A program made the translations under genes and the position numbers. The notes beneath the pieces were generated by a model that saw nothing but the letters and a program-made list of their open reading frames with translations, made no database searches and was not told the DNA's origin. From Datisca glomerata (taxonomy: Eukaryota > Streptophyta > Magnoliopsida > Cucurbitales > Datiscaceae), in the NCBI GenBank assembly GCA_003255025.1, contig QANY01008140.1, positions 124,001 through 188,000 of the forward strand: a stretch of 64,000 nucleotides of DNA, read 5' to 3'. Positions 12,654 through 24,600 of this stretch are shown piece after piece; positions within the stretch are counted from its first letter, which is position 1; each line of letters opens with the position of its first letter.

Positions 12654-15600
12654 CTGCACAGTAGAGGAAAAAAATATCAGAAATTGATCAAATGGCTAAG
12701 GATAATCATTGAGCATTCCCTTCCTTTCCTCAAAGATCCCAAATGGGTCTATAATTGGTTGTCAATCCACTAGGGTCTTAATACCATCAAGATAAAAAAA
12801 ATCATATAAAACTATAAAATGAGGCTTCGACATATTTAAAGAACAGAGAGTGGTCATCTAAAACCTCGAGCAACGACATTTGAATACGACTAGGTCTAAG
12901 TTCCACACTTTCTGAAGCCGAATTTCGCTATCAACTGAAATTGAAAATCTGAATAGGTGAAGCCTACAATGGTTACAAGTCTTTATTCACTTTTCCATAT
13001 AATATAAAATTTATCATAGTTTTGTTGCCTTTCTAGCTTCCATGAAGTTAATAATTTGCAACTCATAATTGTGATACTTTTAGACTTTAATTGTAGTTTG
13101 ACTTTAATTGTAGTATACTAGCATAGATACAGTAGTCGTGTTATATTCTGATTAAATGTCAATCACTAAAAGTAGTCCAACTCTCTTGTTAAGAAACAAA
13201 TTCCAACAATTTTTCTTTAGATTGAACGCTGATTTAGGATTTAGGGTTTAGGGTTTAAACATACAACGTTAACTACTCAGTAAAAGTTGGAAGGGACATG
13301 ATGAAATGTTACATTGTAATGAGAGTTTAGGTGTAAAATCGTAATGTTGTATCTAGACAACACTTCTGCTTAGGAAATTTAAGGTATAAGTTAGTTTTAG
13401 ATACATTTAAGATATTTTCATAGATGAAAAATGTTAGCATCGACATTGAATATCGGTATGTTAGAGTTATATTGTAGAAAAAGAATTCTGATTTTTCTAT
13501 TTCATTGTAGTTAATTTACAATCCATACTAGACAATATATAAAAAATTAGGTTACACTAAACTAAGAAAGATCACAACTAATTTCCTTAATTTTAGGACT
13601 ATATTATTAGGCCTGGTTTTCTCTACCAAATATTCCAGAATATCCGTAATATCTCTCTTCGAGATTTCCTACACTCCCCCTCAAGCTGGTGAATATAGAT
13701 CATCCATTCCCAACTTGCTAACATTCTCATGAAACATGTTGGTACATAATCCTTTTGTCATCACATCTGCAAGTTGAAGCCCTGTCGAAATATATGGAGT
13801 GCAAATCAATCCACTGTCTAGCTTCTCTTTAATAAAATGCTTGTCTATCTCTATATGTTTTGTCCGATCATATTGCACTGGGTTATGGGCCATACTTATA
13901 GCTGATTTGTTGTCACAGTATAGTTTCCTTGGTTTGCTCCATTGAATTTTCAAATCCTCTAGGATAATTTTGACCCACAATAATTCACATACTCCAGCTG
14001 CTATAGCTCTGAACTCTGCTTCAGCGCTTGACCTTGCAACAACACTTTGTTTCTTACTTCTCCAGGATATCAGATTTCCTCCAAGAAAGGTACAATAGCT
14101 CAAAGTTGATCTCTTATCGACTGGTGACCCTGCAAAGTCCGCATCTGTATAGACTGCCAGATCAATTTCAGATCTCTTTTTGAATAAAATTCCCTTCCCA
14201 GGGTGTGCCTTTAAGTAATGAAGCACTTGGTAGACTGCCTGTAGGTGAATTTCTCTAGGATCATGCATAAATTGACTAATAACATTGACTGAGTAAGCTA
14301 GATCTGGCTTAGTATGTGCAAGATAGATGAGTTTCCCAACAAGTCTTTGGTACATCTCTCTGTCCACTGCTTTATCTCCAAGAGCCTCACTTAATCTATG
14401 ATTTTGTTCAATGGGAGTTCCAACTGGTTTGCTAGCTGTCATGCATGTTTCTTTGAGCAGGTCCGTAACATACTTTTGTTGAGAGATAAAAATTCCCTTC
14501 CTTGATCGAGCCACCTCAATTCCAAGGAAATACTTCAATCTTCCTAAATCTTTTATTTCAAATTTTCTACTTAGACACCCCTTCAAGGCCTCCTTCTCTA
14601 CTTCATCGTTTCCTGTCACTATCATCCACGTATACAATTAAAACAATGACTCCCCTTGAGGCCGAATGCTTGATAAAAAGCGTGTGATCCCCTTGACTTT
14701 GCTTGTAGCCACCAGCTATTATTACCTTGGCAAACCGTCCAAACCAAGCACGTGGGGATTGTTTCAGCCCATATAATGCATTTTTTAATCGACAAACCTT
14801 GTTCTTGTCAACCCCACTAAATCCCGTTGGAATGTTCATATAAATCTCCTCTTCTAATTCTTTGTGAAGGAAGGCATTCTTCACATCATATTGCTGCAAT
14901 TCCCAATCAAAATTAACAGTCAAAGACAGCAAGATCCTCATTGTATTCATCTTAGCTATAGGAGCAAACGTTTCTTGAAAATCCACTCCATATGTCTGCG
15001 TGCATCCTTTTACAACTAACCACGCCTTGTAGCGTTCTAGGGACCCATCTACCTTAAATTTTACTGCGTACACCCACTGTTTTCTTGCCTTTTGGTAAAT
15101 CAACCAATTCCCAAGTCCCATTCTTCTCTCATGCATCCATTTCAGCTTCCATAGCAAGTCTCCACTCTCTCTTTGATAATGCTTTAGACAATGAGGTAGG
15201 AATAGGAAAGTGTTTAAGGTGGAGAGAGAACTTTGATGGCTTGGGGAAAAATTCTCAAATGACACAAAATGTGACAATGGGTATAGTGGTCTTTTGGTGC
15301 ATTCTCGAGATTTTTTCCTTACAACAATAGGTAGTTGTAGGTCTTGGTCAAGGTAAGGTGGTTCAGGATTAGTAGAAGAATGGTTTGTTGATTCACTTAC
15401 CTCATTTCTAGAGCTTGGTCCAGAGGATTGTTCTTGCCTTGTAGTCACAATGTCATCTCCTTTCCTTGCATACACTTTGTCAAACCAGAACTAGTCATAG
15501 ATTTTCCACCTCTTTCCCTTTTATCTTCCAACTCATTAGATTGTGGAATGGACGTATGATGATTTTGAGACTTAGGTTTGGACGACTTAGGATTGGGTAA

Positions 15601-18600
15601 CTTTAGAGGTGGAAAGTTTGACTCCATATCTTCAAGGGTATGTAAGTCCCCCTGAAGATAATGAGTGGTGAAATAGGACTTATTTTCAACAAATGTAACA
15701 TCCGCTGAGATATGGATTTTTCTAGTAGGAGGATGATGACATTTATTGGATGAGTACCCTACGAAGACACACTTAAGAGCGCGAGGATCTAACTTACCAC
15801 GGTTATGACTATGAACATGGACAAAGAAGGTACACCCAAAAACCCTAGGGGTGAGATTAAAGGAAGATCAAGTATTAGGGTAGAATTTGGACAGATTTCT
15901 AGTGGACTTTGAAACCCCAAGACCCTGGAAGGAATTCTATTTATAACATAAGCTGATATGAGCACAGCTTCTCCCCAATATGTTTTTGGTACATTTTGTT
16001 GAAACAGTAAGGCTCTAGCGCACTCAAGAATATGTCGATTTTTCCTTTCTGCCACTCCATTTTGTCGTGGAGTGGTGATATAGGATGATTCATGTATAAT
16101 TCCTTCCTTTTGGAAATACGGGCTCAAGATTTGATTAAAATAATCACGAGCATTGTCCGAACGAAAGTGTTTTGTGCCAAATTGATTTTGAATCATTGTA
16201 TGAAAGAGAGGAAAGATATGACTCACATCAGACTTATTTTTTAGTAAATAGATCTAAGAGACTCTTGTGCAATCATCAATAAATGTGACGAACCACTTAG
16301 ACCCTGAGATGTTTGGGACAGTCGATGGCCCCTAAATATCACTATGAATTATAAAGAAAGGAAAAGAAGATCTTTTATTACTGATAGGAAATGGTACGCG
16401 AGTGTGTTTCACATACTCACAAATATCACAATGAAAAGACTGAACATCAAATCTCTTGAACAAATAAGGAAATATAATTTTCAACATAAGAAGACACATA
16501 ACCTAGACGCCTATGATATAACCATATGGCATCTTTATTGGAAGAAGAAAACAATGTAGACAGGGTAGATTTACTGAATTCTGGTTGACTTGATGTATCC
16601 AAGTAATAGAGTCCATTATGCTCCTTAGCAAGCCCAATCCTCTTCCCCGAGCCCTGGTCTTGAAATTCACAACGAGAATCATGGAATATAACACAACCAA
16701 TTAGGTCTTTGGTAAGTTTTTATATGGAAACCAAATTTGTAAATAACTGGGGAACATGGAGAACATTTTTAAGCATCAGTGTTTGGGGTAACTTGGACAT
16801 CCCCTATTCTTGCTACTGTAGTTGTAGAACCATCAACAACAACAATCTTTCTATTGCTAGGGCAAGGACTATAGGTATTAAATTTATTTGAAATATGGGC
16901 ATATGGTCAGTAGCACCAGAGTCAAGGATCCAAGCATTCTTAAGCTCATTACCTAAAGCATTTAATCCAAGAGAGATTAGAGCCTCACCAGAAAGTTTCA
17001 ATGAACACATACCCTGACTTGTAGTTTGAGAATGAGAATTGTTAGTTGTTGATTTTTCAATAGTCCCCAACATTCTTCTAATCTTCTCAATTTCCTCCAT
17101 ATTAAATCCTCCAAACACTTGAGTTGAGTCTTGAACCGACACATGAGCCTACCTTTGCTGTCCACCTCTCTATCCCCATTCACGCTGCTTGTGGATGGTT
17201 TCCCATGCAATTTCCAGCACCGTTCTTTGGTGTGCCGTGGTTTCTTACAGTATGTGCACCACAACTCATCGTGATTGTCATGTACACTTGGCCGATTAGT
17301 CTTGTTTAAAGCAGTTTTGTCTAGTACCAGCCCTTGAGGTTTAGAGCTTAGAAGAGCAGAATTTTCGGTTGAAGAAGACTCTAACATAATGCCCATGCGG
17401 CTCTCTTCAACACGAACCAAGGATATTGTTTCGATTAAAGATGGGAATTCAGGTCTGCCAAGAATCTGAATTCGTACAAGATCAAATTCAGAATTTAGGA
17501 CATACAAGAAATCATATATTCGGTCCCTTTCTATAAACCTTTTGATAGCCACGGCACATTTGCTACAGTTCAAATCGATTGTTCTGTAATAATCCAGTTC
17601 AATCCACTGGTTTTGGAGAAAATTAGCATACTCTGTCACTGTTTTCGACCCCTGTCCATAGCCGGTTGTCTCTGTCTTGATGTCATATATAAGAGTTGCA
17701 TCGTTAACCTTGAAATAGGTCTGATGAAGAGCATCCCAGATCGCCTTAGCTGTAGGGAGAAACATACATGTATCACTGATTTCGGGGCTCATGGAATTCC
17801 ATAACTATTACATGATCATTGAATCCTCTTCTTCCCACGCTTCAAATCCAGCTTTTCCATTCTCCGGTGCTGTCTCCAGTAGGTGACCCAACTTCCCTTT
17901 TCCTTTTAAAGAATATTCAAACTAGTTGAGACCACTTCAAGTAGTTTTCTCCATTTAGTTTGTATGCTGCCTGGATGTTCTGAAGCTCCATTGTCCTCCG
18001 TGTAATCTGTTCTTCCTCCACTGTAGAAGACAGTGGTGGTGTTGAAGATGAAGTATCCGTCATAGTTGAATAGGATCAAATAATTGGTGAAAGAGAGGAA
18101 TCGGAAATAGAAACAGCAATGAAGGCTGAAGAGAATAATATAGGAACCAACAATTAAGGTTAGGATAAACAAGGATCTGCGGTAATATTTGTAGGAATGT
18201 TGTCCCACATCGCCTAGACTTGTCATTCTGTGCTAGTTATAAAGTTCTAGTACCCCTCTCCTTAACACCTAGGTTTTAAGGAGTGATCGGGCTGGATTTT
18301 TCAACTTGGTATCAAAGCTTGGTTGGGCCTTTGTTTGTGCTGCTTTAGTTCGGTTCTTTGTCCGCTTAGTTCGGATTGTTTGGTATGCTGCTTAGTTCGG
18401 CTACCATGTTGTGGTCCAGGAGGGTGTGTTGGAATGTTGTTCCACATCGCCTAAACTTGCCTATTCTGTGCTAGTTATAAAGTTCTAGTACCCCTCTCTT
18501 TAACACCTAGGTTTTAAGGAGTGATCGGATTAGGCTTTTCAAATGTATTCCCCCCAGAACCCTAGCCAAACGGCGGTGAAAATTTTCTAGAAACCCTAGC

Positions 18601-21600
18601 TAGGCTATGATTCCATGTAGAAAAAGAATTCTGATTTTCTATTTCATTGTAGTTTATTTACAATTCATACTAGACTATATATAAAAAATTAGGTTACACT
18701 AAACTAGGAAAGATCACAACTCTTATCACAACTAATTTCCTTAATTTTAAGACTAGATTATTAACCCTGATTTTCTGTACCAAATATTCCAGAATATCCC
18801 TAATATCTCTCTCTGAGATTTCCTACATATATAAATAATTCGATAGACCATTTGGCATGAGAGAAACAAAAGAGCATTTGAAGGGGTTCAAGTCCTATGA
18901 ACAAAATTTTTAGTTCTTTTTTGACTTCTTGTAAAGAATGGATCTACTATTTTTATAGGCTAGATCTTTAATGTGGTTTTCTAGTATTACATATATATTA
19001 TCTTTTAGCGATAAGAAGAAAAAATAATTTGAGATAATTCCGTAACAGGTGGCACAGTTCAGTAAATGTTTTATTTACATAACTCGTATGGAATTGAAGA
19101 AACAACCAATGATATCTCAATAATATACGATAGCATGATCAAAATGATTGCACAAATGTTTAAAACTAAGCATTTATAGACTCTAATACACTAATTTATG
19201 TATACTAAAAATAAGTTCAAGTTACAACACTGTTAGTTTACTCCAATTGTATATCAAGTACTCAACTAATAAGCTTATGTTCTGTTTTGGTGAAATATAT
19301 TGTCAATCATCAGGAAACATCGATAAATATTACCAAACGTCGATAAATTATCCACATCATTGATATTACAGAGATGCTAGTATTCTTTGACTTGAGAAAT
19401 GAAGTTTCTCATTCACCATTGATAACGGAATGTATTGAGGAAATATCAACCAAATATTGCATTCGTGTAAAGTGAACTTTTTGACAGGTAAAAGGGGGTA
19501 AAACGAGGTGACCAAGTCTTTCAATTTACTTTACAAAAAAATGTGCTGCAAAGATTTATGAATCATGACAAATATTTTCGGAGGAATTAATTAAAAGGCA
19601 TAAAGAATCCCCCATGTTGGATAATATTGTTTATCTTTGTTACTTTTCTGGTATTTAAGGGTATTTTAGTATTTTTAACTTTCTTATCCATGTGTATAAA
19701 TACCCAATGTATTATCTAAATTTTATTTTGATTAATATAACTCTTTTAACTTTCTAGTTGGTATCAGAACCTAACCCTAACCCTAATCTGCCACCCATCA
19801 CTGCCACAGCCACCAGACAGCGCCGACCACCGCCACTCGCGCCAGCCGCCTCCACCCGCCGCAGGCCGCCGGAGTTCCGCCAGAGCTCTTTTTTTTACTG
19901 TTTCCAGCTTTGTTTTTTTCAAAGTGGTTGGGTTTTCCTAGGCTGTGTGCTGACCAGACCTAGGACTTTCTGTATTTTTTGGATTGCTGTGGCTTAGACC
20001 ACAGTTTGGTCACTCGTTTGGTGACTTTTTCATGATATAAACGGTCGTGTTCAATCTTTCTTCATCTCTCCATCGGATTTTCTTGGTAATTTGTATTGCT
20101 TTCTTGGATTCGTGATGTCTGAATCTTCAAATGCCGTTGTTACGGCTCTTGCTAAGCCAGATCTGGCTTATCCTGTGTCCGGTGGAAGAGTTACTAGTGC
20201 TCTTTTAAATGGACGAAATTTTCATGCTTGGTCTCGATCGTTGAAGTTATTTCTTGGTGGACGGGGATAGAGTCTTTGGCTTCAAGGACGTGTTCCTCGC
20301 CCTAAAGATGTCGATGCAAAGGAAGCCCAGTGGGATGTTGATAACTGTTTGATATTGGGATGGATGTTTGGATCTATGGAGTCTTCGGTCTATAATATGT
20401 TTATGTATAATCAGACGGTTGTCGATTTGTGGAATGCTTTGACTGCCATGTATGCCCATTCGAGGAATGATGCTCGATATTTTGAGTTGTATCAGGAGAT
20501 TGCTAGTGCCAATCAGGAGGGACTTGGATTGAATGTTGCTCAATTTTTTTGGATATTTACGTGTACGGTGGGATGAGATGGCTCAATATAAACCAGTCAG
20601 TGACTTTGGGACAATGGCTCATGTAGCAGTCAAGAGGTTAGATCGTCATCACACATATGCATTTCTGATGGGGCTTAAGCCTGAATTTGAGTCACTTCGT
20701 ACTCAAATCCTTAATTCCTCTCCTGTACCATCCTTGCTTGAGACCTTTGTCATGGTTGATGGAGATGAGCGTCGACGTCTTATCTCGGCCCCGACTCCCA
20801 TCCCTGCCACTGCTAGTAATAATGATCAGATGGCCATTGGTGCTCGTGGTTTCTCTAGTTCTCGTCCTCCAGCTGGGAGGAAATTTTGTCATCATTGTGG
20901 GAACAATGGTCATATCAAGGATACTTGTTGGAAACTTCATCCCGAGTTGCGCGCTCAATTCCAGAAGAAGGTTAATATACCCACTAGATCGGCAACGGTA
21001 GCTAATACTTCTGTAGCCACCAGTAATTTGGCCGAGTGATCTGTCCTCTCTCAAGTAGCAGCTTTACAGGCTCAGGTGTCTCGTCTTATGTCTCAGCAGA
21101 CTCCTACTTGTGCTATTGCTTCTGTCTCTGATCCTCCTACCTCCACTGCCTCAGGTACACCCACTGCACTTCATATTCGTACTGAGTTACCTACATGGAT
21201 TTTGGATTTGGGGGCAAATGATCATATGACTGGTGAGTTATCAGTTTTTTTTACACCATTGGAACCTGTTAAAGGTTCGGCACAGTTAGCTGATGGTTCT
21301 CGGACTGTTGTGAGCGGTAGAGGGACTGTACAACTGTCTCCTGAAATTACTCTTACCTCTATTTTTCATTTGCCTAAATTTGCTATGAACTTTTTATTTG
21401 TTAGTCGCCTAGCCAAAGCTCTAGATTGTGCTGTCATTTTTTTGGCTGATTGTTGTTTTTTGCAGGACCGTCGTACGAAGAGGATTTTTGGCAGGGGGTA
21501 TGAGCGGGATGGACTATACTACTTTGGCGATCCACCTCCCTTCAACCACCAGATCCTATTATTCGAGTTGCCTCTTCTATTAATTTTGATTTTCCTGTTT

Positions 21601-24600
21601 CCTTTTCTTTTAGAGACTTACATTTGTGGCATGCTCGTTTGGGACATGTCAATTTTCAATATCTTTGTTCGTTATTTCCTTCGTTGATTAATGCATGTAA
21701 ACACTTTCAGTTTTAATGTGAAATTTTCGAGCTTTCGAAACATTGTCGTAAACATGGGGGTATATTTCAGGTGATCTTGTCTCTCATCTTTCTAGTCTTG
21801 GGATTCATTAGCTTACATGTCCATATACTCCTGAACAAAATGGCGTAGCTGAGCGTAAGAATCGTCACCTTATGGGCATTTCCCGTTGCCTTTTGAAGGG
21901 AATGTCGGTTCCTCAAATTTTTTGGGACATGTCTGTTCTCACCGCAACATATTTGATTAATAGAGTTCCTAGTCGAATCTTGGGCGGGCAAACTCCTTTA
22001 GGTCTTCTTCATCCCGAAAAACCCTTTTTCCTTATTTTTCCTCGTGTCTTTGGTTGTGTTTGCTTTGTTCAAAACAAGAGTCCTACTCGAACAAAGTTGG
22101 ACGATAGGTCTATCCGTTACACATTTATGGGATACTCATCTCAGTCCAAAGGGTATCGATGTTACGATCCCTCATCTAGACGGTTTATTTCTTCTTTAGA
22201 TGTTACTTTTTGGTAGAATACCCCATTCTTTTCTGGTTCCATTGGTGTTAGGACTGGGGTCTCATCTGTTGAAGATCTTCCTCGTCCTATCCTGCCTCCC
22301 ATTGCAGGTCCTCCTACCAAGGTGTATCGTCGTCGCTCTCATCTCCCTGTGTTGAACTCCTCTACGAACGAAGGTACTGATCCTCCCCCCCTCTCGATGA
22401 TATCCTTTGCAGGACCGTCGTCCCCCTAATCGCCTCACTTTATCATGTTCTACTGACCACCCTATTGAGAATCATATTTCATATAGTGCTCTATCCAGTT
22501 CCTTTCACGGATTTGTCAGTCACATTGATTCTACTGCGATTCCGCGATCTGTTGGGAAAGCAACACGAGACCCACGGTGGGTGGCCGCCATGCAAGATGA
22601 GATGAAAGTCTTGCAAGATAATCATACTTGGGACTTGGTTGCTTTGCCTCGTGGGGAGAAAACGGTTGGATGTCGTTGGGTATTCAATCTTAAATATAAT
22701 GCAGATGGAATTGTTAACCGGTACAAGGCACGTCTAGTCGCCAAAGGTTTTACTAAGATTCCCGGCAAGGATTTCAATGCAACCTCTGCTCCTGTTGCAA
22801 AACTCACTACTGTTCGTTTTATTATCCTGTTGCAAAACTCACTACTGTTCGTTTTATTATCTCTTTGGATGTCGTTGATGATTTGGATGAGATTTATTTA
22901 TATGGATCCGCCTCCGGGTTTTCGGGCTGAGGGGGAGTATTCAGCGAAAGTATGTCGTTTGCGAAAATTCTTGTATGGATTGAAACAGATTCTGCAGGCT
23001 TGGTTTGCTCGGTTTAGTGCAGTGGTGCTTGAGTTGGGATTTCTTAGATGTCACTCTGATCATACATGTTTTATCAGACGGAATCCATTAGGGCAATGTG
23101 TCATCCTCTCTGTGTATGTGGATGATATCATCTTGACTGGTGATGACGGTATCGGCATTACTAAGGTCAAGAAAGATCTTAGTTCAAATTTTGATATCAA
23201 AGATATGGGGGGGCTAAAGTATTTTTGGGTATTGAGGTTGCTCGTTCCGAGATAGGTATCTCTCTCTCGCAGCGGAAGTATGTTCTTGACCTACTTGGTG
23301 ATACTGGGATGTTGGGATGTAGACCTGCATTGACCTACTTGGTGATACTGGGATATTGGGATGTAGACCTGCATCGACACCTATGAATCCGAATGTCAAA
23401 CTTTCAGCTGAATCAGGTGAACTATTAGCAATTCTGAGTATGTATCAGAGATTGGTTGGAAGACTTATTTATCTGACTAATACACGTCCCGATCTGGCTT
23501 TTTCTGTTAGCCTTGTGAGCCAGTTTATGCATGCTCCTCGTACTTCACATTTGGATGCAGTTTACCACATTTTGAGATACTTGAAGTCTTGTCCGGGCCT
23601 TGGTCTTTTCTATTCCTCCAAAAACACATTTGATGTGTCTTGCTTTACTGATGCTGACTATGCTGGGTCAAAGACAGATAGGAGATCTACATCTGGTATT
23701 TGTACTTTTTATGGTAATCATCTTCTCTCCTGGAAAAGCAAGAAGCAGTATGTGGTTTTTCGGTCATCTACTAAGGCAGAATACAGGGCAATGACTCAAG
23801 CGACGTGTGAGGTTCTTTGGCTTCATTCTATTCTAGGGGAACTCGGTTTCTTGCCCTGTTTACCTTCCACATTGTACTGTGACAATAAGTCGGCCTTAAT
23901 TTTAGCTTCAGATTATGTTCTTCTTGAAAGAACCAAGCATCTCAAGGTTGATATTCACTTCATTCGAGAGAAAGTTTGGTCTAGAGCTATCTCTACAAAG
24001 TTTGTTCCTTCATTTGAGCAAACTTCTGATGCTCTTACAAAGCTTGTCGGTCTTACTCTTCTACAGCCAACTCTTCGCAAGCTAGGCATGATTGATATCT
24101 ATGCGCCAGCTTGAGGGGGAGTGTTGGATAATATTGCTTATCTTTGTTACTTTTCTGGTATATAAGGGTATTTTAGTATTTTTAAATTTCTTATCCATGT
24201 GTATAAATACCCCATGTACTATCTAAATTTTATTTTGACAATATAACTCTTTTAACTTTCTAGTCCCCCCCATCAAACACATACACACCCAGGCATAAGT
24301 TTCAATTTCATGTGATGTACTTTTTACTAACATCATCAGCTTTTGTAAGAAACGAAGTAGAAGAAGTTACCTTGCCAATGTTGTGTGATGAGTAGAGTTG
24401 AAGCAAACGCATGCAGAAATCAACAACAATAGTAGTTTCTTGAGCCTCTAGGTAAATAATTTGTCCATCTACCCAGTCAACCACGAATTTAAGTAGACTA
24501 TAAATTACTGCAGCCTACATTGTAACATTTCAATATAGTTAAACCAAGATGTGATCAATTTACTATGATTTAAAGATGTTATATGATAAGCACCTCATGT

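Larger units (their letters stand above)
13473..18827 (-). mobile_element. Ty1/copia LTR retrotransposon (copy 1), defective
   Basis: Complete by its ends: LTRs of 201 and 212 bp, termini TGTAG...CTACA, and a 5-bp target duplication TATAT at 13468-13472 and 18828-18832. On the minus strand the order is 5' LTR, primer site beginning TGGAATCATAG (diverged from the usual TGGTATCAGAG), gag from ATG at 18063, zinc knuckle, protease, integrase, reverse transcriptase, RNase H, a purine tract GAGGGGGAG, 3' LTR. It lies in XPO4 intron 25 in the same orientation as the gene. A TRIM is nested in its leader (18191-18542). Many stops and frameshifts; not functional. Confidence 0.93.
20115..24114 (+). pseudogene. 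gag-pol remnants of copia copy 2
   Basis: gag starts at 20115 (MSESSNAVV) with an in-frame stop at about 20268 and a frameshift near 20550. The knuckle [18 protein letters not shown] lies near 20890. The protease signature reads DLGANDHM (21208-21231) where the family has D-S/T-G. The integrase catalytic core is missing: sequence jumps from the pre-integrase region (~21720) to [15 protein letters not shown] (~21830). Reverse transcriptase has a 35-bp tandem duplication (22791-22860) that shifts frame but keeps [11 protein letters not shown] near 23115. RNase H (23356-24114) is nearly intact and ends just before the purine tract. Confidence 0.88.
19615..24264 (+). mobile_element. Ty1/copia LTR retrotransposon (copy 2), defective
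   Basis: Two ~144-bp LTRs (19615-19758 and 24122-24264) starting TGTTGGATAAT and ending TTTCTAGT. The primer site TGGTATCAGAAC follows the 5' LTR, and the purine tract GAGGGGGAG precedes the 3' LTR. The flanks are C-rich (CCCCA left, CCCCC right), an imperfect or eroded target duplication. Opposite in orientation to XPO4. The leader contains CCTAACCCTAACCCTAA. Several internal lesions are listed in the coding entry. Confidence 0.9.

Noticed and set aside
19758..19997. 79-codon Pro/Arg-rich frame after a copia LTR
   Set aside because: It is the untranslated leader of copia copy 2, starting inside the primer site region; the same region of copy 3 does not keep the frame.
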